Assembly (NCBI RefSeq): GCF_030272615.1
Contig: NC_081405.1
Location: 156,381,454-156,445,453, forward strand
From: Cryptomeria japonica
Lineage: Eukaryota; Streptophyta; Pinopsida; Cupressales; Cupressaceae
DNA: 64,000 bases
Direction: 5' to 3'
A model generated the notes under the pieces. The model was given only the letters and a program-made list of their open reading frames with translations, ran no database searches and had not been told where the DNA came from. Below are positions 59,485 to 64,000 of this stretch, piece after piece. The translations under genes were made by a program, and so were the position numbers. Position 1 is the first letter of the stretch. Every line of letters starts with the position of its first letter.

Positions 59485-60233
59485 TGAAGTAGTCATCAGT
59501 GAGGAGGGACCTCATGGAGATCAATCCAAACCAGTCAGAAAGAGTAAACATAATGGAAACACACAAATATGATGGAGGAAATGCAAAATAGATTGATTCA
59601 TTGCATGGAATTTGATTACATCCAACTGGTAACAACCGGATTACAACATACCAACACACAATCCTAGTAGAATAGGTCACAACCGGTACCCTGAATCGAA
59701 AGATCTATCTTCTAGGCACAGTTTATCTATATAATACTCTGATTGATTGAAATTGATTATATTCTAAATTAAAGCATGATTAAAAATATATATTGATCCA
59801 AAGGGATCAAAATCTGAAGAACAAGACCTAACATGCAAAATGAACTAGGTCAGCCTCCGCAAAGAGTTTCCTCTAGAAAATCCAAAGGATGAAATGTAGA
59901 AGGTCAACCATATGCCAATAAACATCAAGATCAACACTCCAGGCTCCACAATCTTCAAAATGGGTTCGAGTAGATCACCAGAATAGGTCTCAGGCAATTG
60001 GTAACAAGAAACTATCATGGAAACTGGTGGTGATATCTTGCCAGAAAATGATCCAAAAGAGATGCGGTTTGAAAGTAAGAAAGATGATAGAGTCTTCAAG
60101 TAGAAGCCAACTCCACAGGATCCGGTGAGCTAAAACTAGGACACACAGAAATAAAACTGAAACTGCAAACAAAATAGAAAGGAAAATGTTTTTGGTTGAT
60201 GCAAGATTGTTGTGAACCGGGGATACTCCTACA
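59485..60233 (-). repeat. 5' LTR of the second gypsy element
   Basis: It runs from TGAAGTAGTCATCAGTGAGG to GGGGATACTCCTACA, followed by TTAGAGAGAG of the macrosatellite. It carries about 110 bases that the 3' LTR lacks. The right edge may be a few bases short. Confidence 0.82.
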
Positions 60234-60723
60234 TTAGAGAGAGAGAGAGAGATAAAACATTTAAATTGTATCCTATCAAATCAATCTCACTACATAAGCT
60301 AATAAGATAGTTAAATGCAATGGAATTGATTTCCTTGGTATGGCTATAAATTTCTACCCAGGCCATGAGTTTTGAAACCACTTTGTATTCTAATAATTGC
60401 AGGGGAGCGAATTAGAAAGAAAAAATGTGCATTACCAAAGATTTCCCAAAGCCCACTAGAGGAGGAGTGTGGTGGAGGGATGATGCATAATGGGTTTGTA
60501 CACTAAGTCAAATGCTAAGTCTATAAGGGAAAGCATAGCCCCTCGAGCTCAAATTATGGATCTTCATATTATTAGGTCTATTGTTCATCCAAATAGTGAC
60601 CACTACATGGAAGAGCTAATTTCAATACAACAATATAAAGTAAGAGAGATAGAGGGGGTAGGGAGAGAGAAAGAGTGGGGGAGATAAGAAGAGAGAGGGG
60701 GATGGGGTATGGAGGAAGGGAGA

Positions 60724-60795
<72 letters not shown>

Positions 60796-61296
60796 AATTA
60801 AATTGTATCCTATCAAATCAATCTTACTGCATAAGCTAATAAAATAGTTAAATGCAATGGAATTGATTTCCTTGGTATGGCTATAAATTGCTACCCTCAC
60901 CATGAGTTTGGAAACCACTTCGTATTCTAAGAATTTTAGGGGAGGAAATTAGGAAGAAAAAATATGCATTACCAAAGATTTCCCAAAGCCCACCACAGGA
61001 GGAGTGTGGTGGAGGGATGATGCACAATGGGTTTTGTACACTCATTCAAATGCTAAGTCTGTCAAGGAAAGCATAGCCTCTCAAACTCAAACTATGGACC
61101 TTGGGATTATGAGGTCTATTATTCATCCAAATGGTGACCCCTACATGGAAGACCTAATTGTAGTACAACAATATAAAGTGAGAGATAAAGGGGGTACGAA
61201 GAGGGAAAGAGTGGGGAGGGAGAGAGGAAGAGAGAGAGGGATGGGGTATGGAGGAAAGGAGAAAGGGAGAGAGGGAGAGAGAGAGAGAGAGGGAGG

Positions 61297-61345
<49 letters not shown>
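60234..61345. repeat. GA-rich macrosatellite, block 3 (right end)
   Basis: Two full units are present, with core phrases near 60465 and 60995 and tracts at 60650-60793 and 61190-61345. The array ends after the last GA tract; a short coda (GGGGGAGAGAGGGAGA near 61366-61381) follows. The core sequence matches block 1 closely, so blocks 1-3 were one array before the two gypsy insertions. Confidence 0.92.
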
Positions 61346-61346
<1 letters not shown>

Positions 61347-61382
61347 CACCCTGTATGCACTTGAGAGGGGGAGAGAGGGAGA

Positions 61383-61540
61383 CAATACACATACATACAC
61401 ACACGTGTGTATATATACTTAATATATTATATATTATATTAAATATATTATATATTATTATATACATATATTATATATTATATATCTATAGACATATTAT
61501 ATATACAATATCCTATTATACATATTATACACTCTAAAAT
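61383..61540. repeat. (CA)n and (TA)n low-complexity tract
   Basis: CACACACGTGTGTATATATAC is followed by about 120 bases of TATATTA-type sequence. It has no coding value. It separates the macrosatellite from the third CGTACACG cluster. Confidence 0.85.
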
Positions 61541-61549
61541 TTTAAACAA

Positions 61550-61670
61550 AAGTAGCCCATATGCATTGTTTTAGCTTTATTACCGTGTACAAGCTATTTA
61601 TAGTAATGACAGTGCATACGCGCTTCTTATACCATAGGTACCCCGTACACGCTTTTGAATTTTTAGGGTT
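61550..61670. repeat. Cluster of CGTACACG-like short repeats, right
   Basis: Variants ACCGTGTACAAGC, CAGTGCATACGCGC and ACCCCGTACACGC, about 35-45 bases apart, then TTTTTAGGGTTGG. The layout is the same as the clusters at 3780-3920 and 20140-20295. Together with the middle cluster it brackets the macrosatellite. Confidence 0.45.
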
Positions 61671-62460
61671 GGAAATAGTCCTGGATGACAAAGCTACAGG
61701 TTGGAAGTTTGATTTCCCTCCATTTCCCTCCTTTTTGATGTGTTTTATTTTATCAACTTGGTTTCTCGAATTTGTCATCATTAGGTTTACACTTCATCAA
61801 GTGGGTATTTCTAAAATTGTCACCATATTTTCACCCATCTTTTGAGCTTTCTAACCATATAATATTTTTTAAAATTTTAACAACAATAACATATTATTAT
61901 TGAATTTCTTTTACTAGTGTCTCCATAGTTCTCACAAACATACGTGTACCATTTTTTTAATAACTTATGATCTACTTATCCAAATTTTAAAAACTTTATA
62001 TATTATTTTATTGCATTTGATTCTTTACAATTGAAAAAAAAAATTGTATTTTGAATTATTGTAGTGCAAGTTATGCTCCACGCAGGAATAGGTACCTAAT
62101 TTTAAGGATGTGCTTGATTGGAAAAATCATTAAAAAAAATACTCAACAAAAATTACAAAATAAATGCACAACTTCTAGTGCTCACTCTTATTTATCTTTC
62201 CAACAAAGGATTTGTCAAAATACTAAATCTAACTATGACTTTTTTAATGCGCACATTAGACACTATGTTATGTTTTTAAAAAAAAATCAGGGTCTATTTT
62301 TCATGCACAAAGGATTTGGCCCCATTAATCTTATCCAATTTTAAATAAGTTTAGTAGTTTGGAAACTAGATTCAGAGTACTACAATATTTTTTCTTTGAT
62401 TATCTTCATATCTTGAATGGATGACTTTCAATTTTTTCCTCCAAGTTCAGATTCACTTGA
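61671..62460. other. AT-rich DNA with no recognisable gene
   Basis: There are T- and A-rich stretches. The frame 62051-62344 (97 codons) has no recognisable motif and a composition expected by chance. Confidence 0.4.
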
Positions 62461-62640
62461 TTTCAAAAAAAAAGTGTCGACTTATACCCCCCTTTTTGAC
62501 CACCATCTTTGTGCACTTACCCAACTGTCTTTTTGAGTCAACATGGAAGAGACAAAAAAGAGATCTCAATGCTTTGCATCGCCCTCAAGTAGATAACATA
62601 TAGAAGAAAAGAGATACAAATAGAATAATGTCACAATGTA
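62461..62640 (+). other. Remnant related to 3113-3760 (opposite orientation)
   Basis: TTTTTGACCACCATCTTTGTGCAC at about 62487-62510 is the reverse complement of the block at 3711-3740. GCGATG...GCAAAGC-like sequence lies nearby. It is probably a plus-strand remnant of the same gypsy-like family. Confidence 0.35.
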
Positions 62641-62812
62641 TTTGGTCTCTTTATTACATTTCACCGATGGAGTAACAAGGGTCATCCAAAGAGATCCTAA
62701 TATTCAACAAAAACATATCAAGTAGCACATTACGAACAAGAAAACACACAAAAGAGAATCTACGACATGAATGAAGCTATTTAAGCAAATCATCTGCCTC
62801 TCAATCTTACTA

Positions 62813-63037
62813 AACATCATTTACAAATGGTGGAAAATATGCAAGAGGAGGCACCTCAAGCATAGTAGATAGAGGTACTACAAGTTCCAAACAAGTACCA
62901 TGCTCTAATGATGAGTCACTTTGTTTTTCACTAGGACCTAGGGTTAATGCTTTTGAAAAATGTGAAGATAAATCATGATTAACATCAAGAAGCTCATACA
63001 TATCATCTAAATCATTAGAATCAACATTTGTGAACAA
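62813..63037 (-). pseudogene. Fragment of unknown coding sequence cut by an LTR
   Basis: The minus strand is open for about 75 codons, with a non-repetitive, protein-like composition (DLDDMYELLDVNHDLSSHF, then SLEHGTCLELVVPLSTML). It runs into the LTR that starts at 63042, so its upstream part is displaced. The family is not recognised. Confidence 0.25.
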
Positions 63038-63041
63038 CATC

Positions 63042-64000
63042 TGTTGGTATTTTGGATATGTTGATATGATTTTGTCATTGATGTCAACACTTATCAATAC
63101 TGGCCAAATTGGTTATGTTCAGCGACATGCAAGTGACTTATGCACAGTCACCAGTATTTGGTTCACTGGTAGGTTATATTGTTCACTGACACTTGGAATC
63201 ACTTGGAGACTACTTGGTTATGTTGAAAACATCATTTGGACACTTTATTTTGGTGATTTGTTCATTGGCTTATTCAATTTTGCATATTTGTTGTTACCAG
63301 CAAATAGGTCCAGGATATGCAGTGGCAGGTATATATATTCCAGATCAACATGGCACGTTATGGAGATGATTTAGTATTATTGTAAATGCATTGAGCGAAC
63401 ATCATGCATTAGATATTGATTTAATTGTAATTAATTTTATTGTAATATCTTTTAGTGAGCCAACCTACTCAATTGGTCTTAGGTTATGGTATAAATGTAA
63501 GATCTCATTTGTGAGATTAAGATATGCAAGGAAAGAGATTGTAATTCGGTCTATGCGAGAAGAAGCAGAGCTATACACACAGACATCATTTGAAGGTTGA
63601 AGGAAGGAATTTGTAAAGGAATATCAGAGCTAAACCGGTACTAAATCCAGCATATGGAGATGCTATTCTAAGCAGTACATTATCATTGGATTTAACCATC
63701 CAATTGTAGTCAGCGTGACTCTCATTTTGTGATTGAGCAATGAGCTCTAGGTGCTTGGCCTTTTTGCATGTGCAGACCCCCTATTGTACACACATACTAT
63801 TTGCACTAGTATCATCTGATTGTGGGTAAGGTTTCCCACCATGGTTTTTCCCCTTACAGGGTTTCCACGTACAAATATTGGTGTTATGTGTTGGGGATGT
63901 TATTGTCTTTCTATTTCATGCATTAATATCTACCGGTACTGCAATTAACTGTTAAGACTGTCTACCGACATAAAGTTTGGTTTACTAGTATTAAGCATTA
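63042..64000 (+). repeat. LTR of a plus-strand copia-type element (runs off window)
   Basis: It starts TGTTGGTATTTTGGATATG, with GTCATTGATGTCAACAC shortly after, as in the other copia LTRs. It carries CCACCATGGTTTTTCCCC near 63837 and AGACCCCCTATTGTAC near 63774, the reverse complement of a phrase at 696-711. The GATTCACCCC block expected near the LTR end lies beyond the window. The frames 63030-63374 and 63391-63600 are LTR sequence. Confidence 0.7.

Larger units (their letters stand above)
51606..60233 (-). mobile_element. Second Ty3/gypsy chromovirus, interrupted by a copia element
   Basis: LTRs at about 51606-52275 and 59485-60233, a Met-tRNA PBS (59471-59482), gag, zinc knuckle, protease, RT, RNase H, integrase and a chromodomain remnant define a minus-strand gypsy element. 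It also lies inside the GA macrosatellite. Both flanks are GAGAGA, so a target duplication cannot be told from the repeat. A copia element with TSD TCCAC sits in its gag linker. Confidence 0.85.

Overview
The window looks like intergenic DNA from a large, repeat-rich plant nuclear genome, most likely a gymnosperm or other seed plant. That assignment is an inference from long LTRs (about 0.7-1.6 kb), Ty1/copia elements primed by initiator-Met tRNA, Ty3/gypsy elements with chromodomains, deep nesting and the absence of any recognisable intact host gene. I see no bacterial operon, no CRISPR array, and no tRNA or rRNA gene. Every coding region I can name belongs to a transposable element, and all carry stops, frameshifts, deletions or insertions.

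Layout. 1-1378: 5' end of a minus-strand copia-type element (coiled-coil gag, PBS, LTR). 1379-3760: old low-complexity DNA with a short unknown ORF and the 3' end of a decayed minus-strand gypsy-like element. 3780-20295: a candidate DNA transposon, bounded by clusters of a CGTACACG-like motif. It holds a plus-strand intron-containing pseudogene (4016-6600), a 360-bp tandem array (7292-8880) and a minus-strand pseudogene (19786 down to 9358). The minus gene is split by a complete but non-autonomous copia-type element (11523-19041, TSD GTAGT). 20376-61345: a large tandem array whose unit is a conserved core of about 0.47 kb plus a variable GA-rich tract. The array is split twice. The first split is a gypsy chromovirus (22798-46731) that contains a solo LTR (24187-25455) and a copia element (25777-40686), which itself contains another copia element (28857-36505). 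The second is another gypsy chromovirus (51606-60233) that contains a deleted copia element (55952-58617). 61346-63041: AT-rich DNA, a third CGTACACG cluster and remnants. 63042-64000: start of a plus-strand copia-type LTR that runs off the window.

The history can be read from target-site duplications: CATGT, GATAG, CTACC, GTAGT and TCCAC are each seen at both edges of their insertion. The order was array, then gypsy, then copia, then copia. The two best candidates for something undescribed are the putative DNA transposon with convergent genes and motif clusters, and the non-autonomous copia-type family that carries a coiled-coil, multi-zinc-knuckle gag and a second large ORF of unknown function where pol should be.
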